A DNA stretch of 54,408 nucleotides from CAYLVJ01 sp964615425. Its GTDB lineage: Bacteria > Patescibacteriota > Minisyncoccia > Minisyncoccales > CAYTKG01. The translations under genes and the position numbers were made by a program. Below are positions 17,038 to 24,187 of the stretch, one piece after another (the stretch's first letter is position 1; every line of letters begins with the position of its first letter). The stretch lies in assembly GCA_964615425.1 (NCBI GenBank), contig CAZTOB010000002.1:1-54408 (forward strand), written 5' to 3'. The notes beneath the pieces are model-generated. The model was not told the DNA's origin. It ran no database searches and saw nothing but the letters and a program-made list of their open reading frames with translations.

Positions 17038-17939
17038 CTGCTACAATTTTTTCCTACCTTCTTTTCGCCTTAGGATCGTTGATTGACCGCTTTATTCTGA
17101 CAAAGAAAAAGCTCAAGTCTTCAACTTACGCCTTTTTTGTCGGTCTTTTAGGCTTAATATTTGCAGCCGCCCTTCCCTTGCTTTGGAAATTTGTCCCGCC
17201 CCGGCCCCAGCCGCAAACGGTTCTTTTGGCCCTTACAGCTGGCTTTGTTTGGATCACAGCTGTTTTCTTGGCCTACAAAGCTATTAAAAAAAGCGAGGTT
17301 TCAAGGGCCTCCCCCACCATCGGCGCTTTTTTACCCATTCTTTCTTTACTTTTCTCTTTTCTTTTTTACTCTCAAAAACCCGTCTTGGCGCTTCCTCATT
17401 TTGGAGCTTTTTTTCTTTTGACAAGCGGGGGAGTGATTATCTCCCTAGAAAAGAAAAAGGAAGGAATAAAGATGGAAAATTTGAAAAGAGGAGGACTGGC
17501 GGCTTTAGCTTTTGCTCTCGGGTTTCTTCTTATGAAAAAAACTTACCTGAAGGCCGGTTTTCTTTGGGGTTTTGTGCTTATGAGGGCGGGAGGAGTGCTG
17601 GCTTCACTCTTATTCTTAACCTTTAAAGAAACACGAGGACAGATTTTAAATAAGAAAAAGAAAAAGAGAAAAACTTCTTTTTTTGTCATAGGAGGACAGA
17701 TAATTACGGGAGTTGCTTTTTTGCTTCAAAACTACGCTGTTTTTGAGGCTCACTTCAGCCAAGTTCCGGTAATAAACGCTTTGGAAGGCGTACGTTACGC
17801 GTTTTTGTTTCTTTTCGTTTTTCTCTTAGAAAAAACCAAGCCAGACATATTGAAAGAGGATATGGAAGGCGCAGCCATAATTCAAAAATCCATCGGGATT
17901 CTCCTAATTTGGGGAGGATTAATCTTACTCACCCTTTAA
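17028..17939 (+). CDS. EamA/DMT-superfamily membrane transporter-like protein
   Basis: A 303-residue protein with about nine or ten hydrophobic helices in two similar halves, the layout of drug/metabolite (EamA) transporters. The N-terminus WIAATIFSYLLFALGSLIDRFIL and the segment AIKKSEVSRASPTIGAFLPI match the first repeat. Members export or import small molecules such as sugars, amino acids or nucleotide sugars. It lies between two glycosidase genes and overlaps both neighbours, so a role in moving a sugar is tempting but unproven. Confidence 0.75.
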   Translation: MWIAATIFSYLLFALGSLIDRFILTKKKLKSSTYAFFVGLLGLIFAAALPLLWKFVPPRPQPQTVLLALTAGFVWITAVFLAYKAIKKSEVSRASPTIGAFLPILSLLFSFLFYSQKPVLALPHFGAFFLLTSGGVIISLEKKKEGIKMENLKRGGLAALAFALGFLLMKKTYLKAGFLWGFVLMRAGGVLASLLFLTFKETRGQILNKKKKKRKTSFFVIGGQIITGVAFLLQNYAVFEAHFSQVPVINALEGVRYAFLFLFVFLLEKTKPDILKEDMEGAAIIQKSIGILLIWGGLILLTL

Positions 17940-17941
17940 AC

Positions 17942-18934
17942 ATGAAAAAATTTTTAATAATCCCCGGAGTAGTTTTTCTTCTCCTTTTTAGTTTCTTCTT
18001 TGTGGGGAAAGCACCACAAAAAGAAGTAAAATGGGGAGTTAACTATTCTTCCAAACACGCCCGTCAGTTGGGACTGGATCACCGAGAAACTTACCTCGCT
18101 ATTTTAAATGACTTAAAACCGGAAAGGATAAAGATGGCGACTCATTGGGACGAATTGGAGCCCGAAGAAAACGAATTTCATTTTACCGAGTTGGATTGGA
18201 TGATAAAAAAAGCGAAAGAAGAAAACACAAAAATACTTTTAGTGGTAGGGATGAAAACCCCCCGCTGGCCCGAGTGCCACGTTCCCCTGTGGGCTCAAGG
18301 CCTTTCAACTGAAAAAAGGGAAGAAAAAGTCAGACGCCTAATAAAAAAAGTAGTTTCCAGATACAGCGAGGAGGAAGCTATCTGGGCCTTTCAAATTGAA
18401 AACGAACCTTTTCTTAACTTCGGAATCTGCCCGCAAAGAGGAAAAGATTTTCTCAAAAAAGAAGTAGCTTTGGCCCGGTCCTTAACCGATAAGACAATTG
18501 TTGTTTCAGACAGCGGAGAATGGTCTTTCTGGACCAGAGCAGCTAAAGCGGGAGACATAGTGGCTACCACTATTTACCGGCGGGTTTGGTTTGATAAAAC
18601 AGAAAGGTATGCTACTTATCCCTTACCCCCTGTTTTTTACTGGCGAAAATCTCTCATTGTCCGCACTTTATTCAATAAAGAAGTTTTCTGCGGAGAACTG
18701 CAGGCAGAGCCTTGGGGTCCAGTTCTTTTGTATGATCTTCCAAGAAGCGAGCAGCAAAAAACCATGAATCTTGAACTTTTCGAAAATGTTTTAAATTACG
18801 CCCGAAAAACAGGCCTGAAAGAACACTACTTGTGGGGAACAGAATGGTGGTACTGGCTTAAAATTAAAGAAAACGACCCCTCTTTCTGGAACAAGGTTCA
18901 AGTTTTGCTTGAAAATTCAAGAGAGGTGGAATAA
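17942..18934 (+). CDS. Membrane-anchored cellulase-like (TIM-barrel) glycoside hydrolase
   Basis: From ATG at 17942 the protein is 330 residues, with one N-terminal hydrophobic anchor (about 4-22) and no lipobox, so the enzyme should face outward. The fold pattern of clan GH-A is visible: HWDELEPEENEFHFTELDWM in the first third, the acid/base glutamate in QIENEP near residue 155, and a likely nucleophile in WGTEWWYWLK near the end. I read it as GH5/GH39-like; the exact family is uncertain. A start 33 bases upstream inside the permease gene is less likely. It ends just before tRNA-Leu. Confidence 0.75.
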   Translation: MKKFLIIPGVVFLLLFSFFFVGKAPQKEVKWGVNYSSKHARQLGLDHRETYLAILNDLKPERIKMATHWDELEPEENEFHFTELDWMIKKAKEENTKILLVVGMKTPRWPECHVPLWAQGLSTEKREEKVRRLIKKVVSRYSEEEAIWAFQIENEPFLNFGICPQRGKDFLKKEVALARSLTDKTIVVSDSGEWSFWTRAAKAGDIVATTIYRRVWFDKTERYATYPLPPVFYWRKSLIVRTLFNKEVFCGELQAEPWGPVLLYDLPRSEQQKTMNLELFENVLNYARKTGLKEHYLWGTEWWYWLKIKENDPSFWNKVQVLLENSREVE

Positions 18935-18948
18935 AATAAGGAAAGGGA

Positions 18949-19032
18949 GCCGCGGTGGCGGAACTGGCAGACGCGATGGATTCAAAATCCATTGGAGGCA
19001 ACTCCATGAGGGTTCGATTCCCTCCCGCGGCA
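18949..19032 (+). tRNA. tRNA-Leu (anticodon CAA)
   Basis: Acceptor GCCGCGG pairs with CCGCGGC. The anticodon stem ATGGA/TCCAT closes the loop TTCAAAA (anticodon CAA, reading UUG). A long variable arm (GGAG, GCAA, CTCC) and the TTCGATT T-loop confirm a class II leucine tRNA. The discriminator is A at 19032. The next bases are CCCA, so CCA is not encoded exactly and must be added by a nucleotidyltransferase. A TAAAAT box at 18932-18937 may serve as its promoter. Confidence 0.95.
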
Positions 19033-19055
19033 CCCATAATTAAATAAGAAAATCT

Positions 19056-19358
19056 ATGCCTATCAAAAAAGAACCAATTGACCTCTCTCAACCTGAAGAA
19101 GCAGGAAGCGAAAAGGAAGAAAAAAATGAACTTTCTTTCTCCCGATCTCTAGAAGACTCAAAGGTCGTAAAATACATTATTCAAAATACCGGAAAAACTA
19201 TCGATACCCCTAAAAAAGCTCTTTTTGTAGTAGTAGGGGTAAGTTTTTTACTGATCGGTCTTTCACTTTTCTTTGTTATCGCTCGACCTGCATTAACAAC
19301 TCTTGGGGAAAATAACGATTCTTCTCGTCCGGGAATAAAACTTGAATATGGAAGATAA
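19056..19358 (+). CDS. Small single-pass membrane protein preceding a pseudopilin
   Basis: A 100-residue protein with a charged cytoplasmic N-terminus of about 54 residues, one transmembrane helix (ALFVVVGVSFLLIGLSLFFVI, about 55-75) and a 25-residue outer tail. I recognise no family. It overlaps the next gene, a type IV pilin-like protein, by 11 bases, so it may be an assembly partner of that pilin; this rests on position only. It starts 24 bases after tRNA-Leu. Confidence 0.65.
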   Translation: MPIKKEPIDLSQPEEAGSEKEEKNELSFSRSLEDSKVVKYIIQNTGKTIDTPKKALFVVVGVSFLLIGLSLFFVIARPALTTLGENNDSSRPGIKLEYGR

Positions 19359-19842
19359 AAAGCAAAAAGGATTCACTTTGGTAGAACTCTTACTGGTCAC
19401 AGCTTTGATTAGCCTTTTTGGAAGCACCATCATGATCACTTTTCAAACCATTAAAAGGCGGGCAGAAGCACAAAGGGCTCAACTTCAAATGCGTCAACTT
19501 GTTTACAAAATAGAAATAGAAAGATTAGACGAAGATGAAGTTTTAAAAGAAATAACCGGCAGCGACTGTTCCCAGTGCCCTTGTGAAGTGGAAATTGATT
19601 TAAGAGATCCAAGCTCAACATGTCGAAGCTCAATGCAAAACGCTCTTAGTGCAATAAAGGCTAGAATGATAGAAGATCCATGGGGAAATTTTACTTACTT
19701 CATTGAAGAGGGAGAGCTGGTAGAAGGAGATGACGACTGCACCAAAGACGTAATAAGGTCGGCTGGCCCGGATAGAGAACTTAAAACGTCAGATGACTTT
19801 TACATGGAAGTTCCTCTTTTCTCCAATCAATGCACCGACTGA
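19348..19842 (+). CDS. Type II/IV secretion pseudopilin-like protein
   Basis: From ATG at 19348 the protein is 164 residues (a TTG two codons earlier is possible). MEDKKQKG followed by FTLVELLLV is a classical prepilin peptidase site: Gly before Phe, and Glu at mature position 5. The hydrophobic helix continues to about residue 30. The C-terminal region DPWGNFTYFIEEGELVEG and SAGPDRELKTSDDF matches the calcium-binding end of GspG-type major pseudopilins. Six cysteines in the middle (CSQCPC, CRSS and others) could form disulfides. It probably builds a short pilus for DNA uptake, adhesion or secretion. It converges on the PAP2 gene with a 16-base overlap. Confidence 0.85.
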   Translation: MEDKKQKGFTLVELLLVTALISLFGSTIMITFQTIKRRAEAQRAQLQMRQLVYKIEIERLDEDEVLKEITGSDCSQCPCEVEIDLRDPSSTCRSSMQNALSAIKARMIEDPWGNFTYFIEEGELVEGDDDCTKDVIRSAGPDRELKTSDDFYMEVPLFSNQCTD

Positions 19843-20363
19843 AAGGTCACAAGATTTGAGATTATGGCCGCAATTGCTCCAACAAACCAACCGGCCAAGA
19901 CATCTAAAGGCCAGTGGACCCCAACCCCGACTCTTCCTAAAGATATTAAAACGCTTCCCAAAACAAAGGGAAGCGCTTTTTTACCCAAAGAAAGAAGAAG
20001 AACAAAAGCAAGGGAAGAGTAAAAAGAAGCATGCCCGGAGGGAAAACCAAAACTTCTAAAAAGGGGGATAAACTTTACTCCCTCTCCGGTAATAAAAGGT
20101 CTTGGTCTTTTAATAAGAAAGCGGAAAAGAGGTACTAAAATACCACGGGAAAGGCCTCCCGCGAAAAAAAGATTAAAAGCCAATTTGTTTTTTATCTTTT
20201 TTTCTGAGAAAACGATAAAAAACACTCCTGCTAGAAAAAATATCTCCAAATAGCGGGCGCAAAAAATAAAAAACTTGCGCCAAAATAAACTTTTTCGCGC
20301 CAACCCGTTCACCTTGTCAAATAAAAATTTATCAGCTGCGTAAATCGTTTTTAAAAACTTCAT
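19827..20363 (-). CDS. PAP2-family membrane phosphatase
   Basis: A 178-residue protein with about five membrane helices. The three PAP2 signature motifs are present: KRPRP (after FLI), PSGHASF, and GRVGVGVHWPLD with the catalytic His and Asp. Family members hydrolyse lipid pyrophosphates such as undecaprenyl pyrophosphate or phosphatidic acid at the outer face of the membrane. Recycling of the cell-wall lipid carrier is the most likely role. The ATG at 20363 lies 32 bases inside the sua5 gene, so a later start is possible. No other phosphatase is seen here. Confidence 0.88.
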   Translation of the reverse strand: MKFLKTIYAADKFLFDKVNGLARKSLFWRKFFIFCARYLEIFFLAGVFFIVFSEKKIKNKLAFNLFFAGGLSRGILVPLFRFLIKRPRPFITGEGVKFIPLFRSFGFPSGHASFYSSLAFVLLLSLGKKALPFVLGSVLISLGRVGVGVHWPLDVLAGWFVGAIAAIISNLVTFQSVH

Positions 20364-20940
20364 AACCTGATCCTTTTCTAATTATCTTGAAAGGACGACG
20401 AGTAAGATCCACCACCGTAGAGGCTTCTTTTCTCACCAACTTCCCTGCGTCCATAATGATATCGGGTGAAAAATCTCCGTCTTTGAAAATTTCTTGGGCT
20501 GACTTAAAACTTCTAGCCGCCCCTTCACCACTAACATTGGCTGAAGTTTGCGCCAAGGGAACGTCTGTTTCTTTAAAAATTTCCCGAAACAATCCGTGTT
20601 CCGGAATTCTGATTCCTATCGTTTTTTTAGTGCCCACTCCCTCGGGAAAATCAACTTTCTTTTTTAAAACAAAGGTGAACTCCCCCGGCCAATATTTCTT
20701 TAAAATATCCTCCCTGCCTTCCGTCTTGGCAATTTTCCCAGCCGCTGCCACGCTGCCCACGAAAACACCGATGGGTTTTCTTTTTGATCTTTTTTTTATT
20801 CTAAAGATTTTATCCACCGCTTTTTCACTCAAGGCGTTGGCAAAAAGGCCGTAGACGGTGTCGGTGGGTAAAACCACCACCCCTTCCGAGTTTAAAACTT
20901 CAAGACACCTTTTTATCTCACCTCTTTCAATTTTTCTCAT
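20332..20940 (-). CDS. tsaC: L-threonylcarbamoyladenylate synthase (Sua5/YrdC)
   Basis: A 202-residue protein from ATG at 20940; a TTG at 20955 is the alternative. The YrdC domain fills the whole length: PTDTVYGLFANAL near residue 25, the ATP/bicarbonate-binding signature KKRSKRKPIGVFVG near 49-62, and SANVSGEGA. It makes threonylcarbamoyl-AMP for the universal t6A37 tRNA modification. There is no Sua5 C-terminal extension, so this is the short TsaC/YrdC form. It overlaps its upstream neighbour, a BadF-type kinase, by 14 bases. Confidence 0.94.
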   Translation of the reverse strand: MRKIERGEIKRCLEVLNSEGVVVLPTDTVYGLFANALSEKAVDKIFRIKKRSKRKPIGVFVGSVAAAGKIAKTEGREDILKKYWPGEFTFVLKKKVDFPEGVGTKKTIGIRIPEHGLFREIFKETDVPLAQTSANVSGEGAARSFKSAQEIFKDGDFSPDIIMDAGKLVRKEASTVVDLTRRPFKIIRKGSGYEVFKNDLRS

Positions 20941-21850
20941 AACTTTCCAAAGCAATCCTTAGCGCTCCCTTAACCACTTCTTCCTTGGGTTCTAAAAACT
21001 CAACCCGACTTACATTCTTTTCAATCATTTCTTTCGTTTTTTGCAAAACAATACGTGACTTAAACATCCCTCCGACCAAAACCAGAGGAAATTTCTCCTC
21101 TTCGAAGTTTAATTCTCGAATAACAGTTAAGGCAGAAAGGGCCAGCTCTTCTCCGGCCCTTTGAAGAATAAACACGGCGGTTTCATCTCCCCGGGAAGCC
21201 GCCTCATCACAAAAAACGGAAAAACGAGGCACGAATAAAGTAGGAGGGGAGTTGTAAATCTCATCTAAAAGAATCTTTCTGCTTTTTACGCCAATCTCAT
21301 CAAAGGCGACCTCCGTGATCTTTGTGTCTTTTCCCCGGCCGTCAATATCTTTAAAGATCGCCTCCAAAGCAAGCCTCCCCACCCAGTAAGCTGATCCTTC
21401 ATCCGCTAAATATCCCCAGCCGTTTACTTTCACCTCTTTTTCCCCCCTCCAGCCTCTGGCCACCGCTCCCGTACCCGCAATCAAAACTACTCCTTCTTTA
21501 GAGTTTGTTCCCGCTCTAAAAGCCACCAGTTGGTCGCTTATTACCCTGGTTCTGTTCAAGAGAAATTCACTCAGCCCGTTTTCTCGTAAGAAATGTAGCA
21601 CCTCTTTTTTTAAATCGGGCTGTTCGGAAACGGCCGCCAACCCGATTATTATCTTCCCCACATTTTTTTCTTCCGGCATTATTTTGGAAACAGCCTCATA
21701 AATGTTTCGGGAAGCTTCACGTGATCCTAAGTTACGAGGAGAAGAAGGCCCCGCCTCAGCTTCTTTTATCGCCTTGCCGTTCAAATCAGCTAAAACCGCG
21801 CGGGTTCTCGTTCCTCCTCCGTCAACCCCGATTACAAATTCTTTTTTCAT
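20927..21850 (-). CDS. BadF/BadG-family ATPase, likely N-acetylglucosamine kinase type
   Basis: A 307-residue actin-fold kinase. The phosphate-1 motif GVDGGGTRTRAVLAD (8-22), phosphate-2 LIAGTGAVARG and adenosine motif LVLVGGMFKS are visible, with DEGSAYWVGRLAL between. The group includes human-type GlcNAc kinase and the benzoyl-CoA reductase activator. The activator's cluster-binding CxG-type cysteines are not obvious, so the sugar-kinase reading is preferred. GlmU-like and GlmS genes nearby fit amino-sugar metabolism. It overlaps the upstream PP-loop gene by four bases (ATGA). Confidence 0.8.
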   Translation of the reverse strand: MKKEFVIGVDGGGTRTRAVLADLNGKAIKEAEAGPSSPRNLGSREASRNIYEAVSKIMPEEKNVGKIIIGLAAVSEQPDLKKEVLHFLRENGLSEFLLNRTRVISDQLVAFRAGTNSKEGVVLIAGTGAVARGWRGEKEVKVNGWGYLADEGSAYWVGRLALEAIFKDIDGRGKDTKITEVAFDEIGVKSRKILLDEIYNSPPTLFVPRFSVFCDEAASRGDETAVFILQRAGEELALSALTVIRELNFEEEKFPLVLVGGMFKSRIVLQKTKEMIEKNVSRVEFLEPKEEVVKGALRIALESYEKN

Positions 21851-22770
21851 GGTTTAAATACATTAAAAGTTACATCTCCTTCTTCATTGGCATATTTTTT
21901 CGTAAGTTTTTTTGCTTTTTTCAAAGCCTCCTTCTTTATCTTGTTATTGTAAGACCTGATTAGGGTAGTGGGGCCGGGGGTATCTTCAAGTTCTACAAGC
22001 AAATCTTTCTCCCTGGCCAATTTTTTTATCTCAAGATTTTCCTCGTGATCTCTTCCCACGATTATCTTAACATCTCCGCACCAAAAATGCCTACCTAGTT
22101 TTAAAAGCAAAACATCACTTTCTTCAGGCTCTGATTTATTCATCAAGTTCTTAAAACGCTGAGCAAATTCTTTCTCGCACAAAATACAACCGCCTGCAGG
22201 ATGAGGATATTCTTTGATCCCCCACCGCTTAGCCAATTCAATTTGTTTTTTTCTACTTCTTCCCTTAATAGAAAAAAGTTCTTCCCTTTCAACCCATCCT
22301 TTTTTCTCCGGAACTGTAGTTTCAAGTTGAAGAGCGGAAAGAGGACGAAGTAAAAAACCGTTCAAGCTCGATTCTTTTTTAATAAGATCCATTGCTTTTT
22401 TGTTCTGACTCATCGGCCTTTCTCCCAAAACTTCGCCTGTGGCTACAAAGTCGAAACCTTCTTTGTCCATCATTTCTTTTGCTTTTTTAAGCATTAAAAG
22501 ATGACAATCAATACAAGGATTAACCCCCGACCCTCTCCCAAAACGAGGGTTTTTTACAATTTCCAAATGTTCTTTTGAAATATCAACGACCTCTAAAAAA
22601 AAACCTAACCTCCGAGCGGAGTTTTTAGCTTCTTGGCTAGAGAAGAAATAGCTTGTAAAGGAAACCAAATGAACCTCCACCCCCTGCCTTTTTAAGATCT
22701 CAACCACTAGAATAGAGTCAAGACCCCCTGAAAAAAGCACCAGCGCTTTTTTTTTCTTTTTACTTTTCAT
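21847..22770 (-). CDS. PP-loop (ThiI/MnmA-like) protein fused to an NFACT-R-like RNA-binding domain
   Basis: A 307-residue protein. The N-terminal adenine-nucleotide alpha-hydrolase domain has the PP-loop SGGLDS (14-19), as in tRNA thiolases and QueC. Conserved cysteines follow (NPCIDCH, then GGCILC), which could carry sulfur or a cluster. The C-terminal 90 residues (LKLGRHFWCGDVKIIVGRDHEEN and TPGPTTLIRS) resemble the NFACT-R RNA-binding domain, a fusion known in putative tRNA-thiolation proteins. Thiouridine formation on tRNA is the best guess; the exact position is not predictable. An extended -10 promoter puts the predicted transcript start at the ATG. BadF and tsaC follow in the same unit. 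Confidence 0.75.
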   Translation of the reverse strand: MKSKKKKKALVLFSGGLDSILVVEILKRQGVEVHLVSFTSYFFSSQEAKNSARRLGFFLEVVDISKEHLEIVKNPRFGRGSGVNPCIDCHLLMLKKAKEMMDKEGFDFVATGEVLGERPMSQNKKAMDLIKKESSLNGFLLRPLSALQLETTVPEKKGWVEREELFSIKGRSRKKQIELAKRWGIKEYPHPAGGCILCEKEFAQRFKNLMNKSEPEESDVLLLKLGRHFWCGDVKIIVGRDHEENLEIKKLAREKDLLVELEDTPGPTTLIRSYNNKIKKEALKKAKKLTKKYANEEGDVTFNVFKP

Positions 22771-22776
22771 TTTTTA

Positions 22777-22785
22777 ATTATATCA
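22777..22785 (-). promoter_or_regulatory. Leaderless extended -10 promoter of the PP-loop gene
   Basis: On the minus strand TGATATAAT (TG, one base, then TATAAT at 22777-22782) ends six bases before the ATG at 22770. The predicted start site is the A of ATG, and no Shine-Dalgarno site exists. This shows the RNA upstream (22803-22930) is a separate transcript and not this gene's leader. Confidence 0.7.
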
Positions 22786-22800
22786 AATTTATTCACTTCA

Positions 22801-22830
22801 AAGAAAAAAGCTCTCCCCGTGGGAGAGCTC
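22801..22830 (-). terminator. Rho-independent terminator of a non-coding RNA
   Basis: AGCTCTCCC (22809-22817) pairs with GGGAGAGCT (22821-22829) around a three-base loop. On the minus strand the stem is followed by TTTTTTCTT. It ends the RNA transcribed from the promoter at 22935-22963. Confidence 0.9.
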
Positions 22831-22930
22831 GAATATAAGAAAAAAGAACAAAAAGTGCTAGTGCACCAGGGTGGAGATACGTGCTCCACGATCTTCTTCC
22901 AGCGTTATGCTTGTCCCCACCCCGATGCAC
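22803..22930 (-). ncRNA. Candidate structured non-coding RNA of about 128 nt
   Basis: No ORF of use lies in this 205-base gap, yet it has a perfect sigma70 promoter and a strong terminator. The predicted start falls at the first base of a 17-bp helix: the strand beginning GTGCATCGGGGTGGGGA (from 22930 downward) pairs continuously, with three G-U wobbles, with the strand ending at 22861. About 36 bases at the tip contain two small hairpins (AGC-ATAAC-GCT and CGTG-GAG-CACG), giving a three-way junction. A U-rich linker leads to the terminator hairpin. The G-U pairs support minus-strand transcription. It lacks the SRP RNA GGAA tetraloop context and hammerhead core bases, and I cannot assign a family. 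Confidence 0.7.
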
Positions 22931-22934
22931 TTTT

Positions 22935-22963
22935 ATTATATTAAAACAAAATTGCCCTGTCAA
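22935..22963 (-). promoter_or_regulatory. Perfect consensus promoter of a non-coding RNA
   Basis: On the minus strand TTGACA (22958-22963), a 17-base spacer and TATAAT (22935-22940) match the sigma70 consensus at all twelve positions. Start is expected near 22928-22930. It is among the strongest-looking promoters in the window, as expected for an abundant RNA. Confidence 0.85.
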
Positions 22964-22975
22964 GAGCGTAAACCT

Positions 22976-24187
22976 TTATTTAAAAACCTGACCATCCTCC
23001 ACGTTGCGTGAAACTTTCACGTGGGGATAAACAACGACTTCTTTGCCGAGCAAAACCCCGGGCATCAAAGAAACGTTAACCCCTGTTTTAACACCCGACC
23101 CCAAAGCGCAGCCGAACTTCCTCCGCCGGGTATTTACCATTTTTCTTTTAACCTTGGCTTTTACTTCCTTGCCGTCAAAACGCAAGTTAGCCGTTATGGT
23201 GCCCGCCCCCAAAGAACACTCCCTTCCCAAAACGGAATCACCGACGTAGGAAAGATGAGAAACTCTACTTTTTTCTCCGAGAATCGAGTTTTTAATCTCA
23301 ACCGAATGACCTATCTTGCATCCATCCCTTACAACACTTCCTTCCCTGAGATAAGCATTGGGGCCCACAACCACGTTTTTGCCTATAAAAACCGGTCCCT
23401 CAATGCGAGTACCGCTTTTAATGAAAGCCCCCTTTCGAATTACAACCGGACCTACAATGTCAACGCCCTTATCCACGCTTCCTTCAATAAAAGACTCCTG
23501 TTTTTGAAAAAGAAGAAAATTGTTAATTGTTAAAACGTGCCAGGGGTAAGAAAGCGGAAACCAATTTTTAGCTTTTTTAAAATACAACTTGTTTTTCCGT
23601 GCAAAATCTCTCACCAAATCCGTTATCTCATATTCCCCCCTTTTTGATTTTTCAAAACTCTGGCTCAAAACTTCCTTGGGAAGAAAATATGCTCCAACGT
23701 TTGCCAGCCCGGGAGAAACTCTATCCGGTTTTTCAATTAAATCTCTTACGGAATCACCCTCAACAAACACCGCTCCAAAAGAGGATATATCATCCACCTC
23801 CTTGGTCAAGATGGAGGGAAATTTATCCGCTACTCGCTTAAGATCCGACGCTCCGTAAAAGTCATCCCCGTTTACAACCAAAAATCTGTCTTCAAGAAGA
23901 TTCTCGCACTGCCGAAGCGCATGAGCGGTGCCGAGACGCTTGTTTTGACTAACGTAATGAACCTTCATTTTTTCGTACTCTCCTCCGACTGTTTTTTTGA
24001 TTTTTTCTTCTCCCTCTCCCACTACTAAAATGGTTTCCTCAACAAAAGAGGAAAGATTTTTCAATTTTCTCTCCAAGATAGTGGAGGAAAGAAGGGGTGC
24101 AAGAACCTTTGGTTTCCCCGCAGAAACGGGCCACATCCGGGTTCCATCCCCCGCCGCCAGAACAACCGCTTGTTTAATTTTTTTCAT
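22976..24187 (-). CDS. GlmU-like bifunctional nucleotidyltransferase/acyltransferase
   Basis: A 403-residue two-domain protein. Residues 1-230 form a sugar-1-phosphate nucleotidyltransferase (AVVLAAGDGTRMWP at 8-21, NGDDFYG, VGAYFLP). Residues 245-403 form a left-handed beta-helix of hexapeptide repeats (VVIRKGAFIKSG, VFIGKNVVVGPN). The layout resembles archaeal-type UDP-GlcNAc pyrophosphorylase/GlcN-1-P acetyltransferases more than E. coli GlmU. With GlmS in the same block it would complete UDP-GlcNAc synthesis, missing only the GlmM mutase here. A dTDP- or GDP-sugar substrate cannot be excluded. It overlaps yvcK by 14 bases. Confidence 0.82.
   Translation of the reverse strand: MKKIKQAVVLAAGDGTRMWPVSAGKPKVLAPLLSSTILERKLKNLSSFVEETILVVGEGEEKIKKTVGGEYEKMKVHYVSQNKRLGTAHALRQCENLLEDRFLVVNGDDFYGASDLKRVADKFPSILTKEVDDISSFGAVFVEGDSVRDLIEKPDRVSPGLANVGAYFLPKEVLSQSFEKSKRGEYEITDLVRDFARKNKLYFKKAKNWFPLSYPWHVLTINNFLLFQKQESFIEGSVDKGVDIVGPVVIRKGAFIKSGTRIEGPVFIGKNVVVGPNAYLREGSVVRDGCKIGHSVEIKNSILGEKSRVSHLSYVGDSVLGRECSLGAGTITANLRFDGKEVKAKVKRKMVNTRRRKFGCALGSGVKTGVNVSLMPGVLLGKEVVVYPHVKVSRNVEDGQVFK

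Noticed and set aside
22803..22930. Signal recognition particle RNA or hammerhead ribozyme for the RNA gene
   Set aside because: The GGAA in the tip is not closed by a helix and lacks the SRP internal-loop bases; the hammerhead CUGAUGA core is absent.
23021..23533. A 170-codon open frame antisense to the GlmU-like gene
   Set aside because: It is opposite the hexapeptide-repeat region, whose periodic sequence leaves a long antisense frame by chance.
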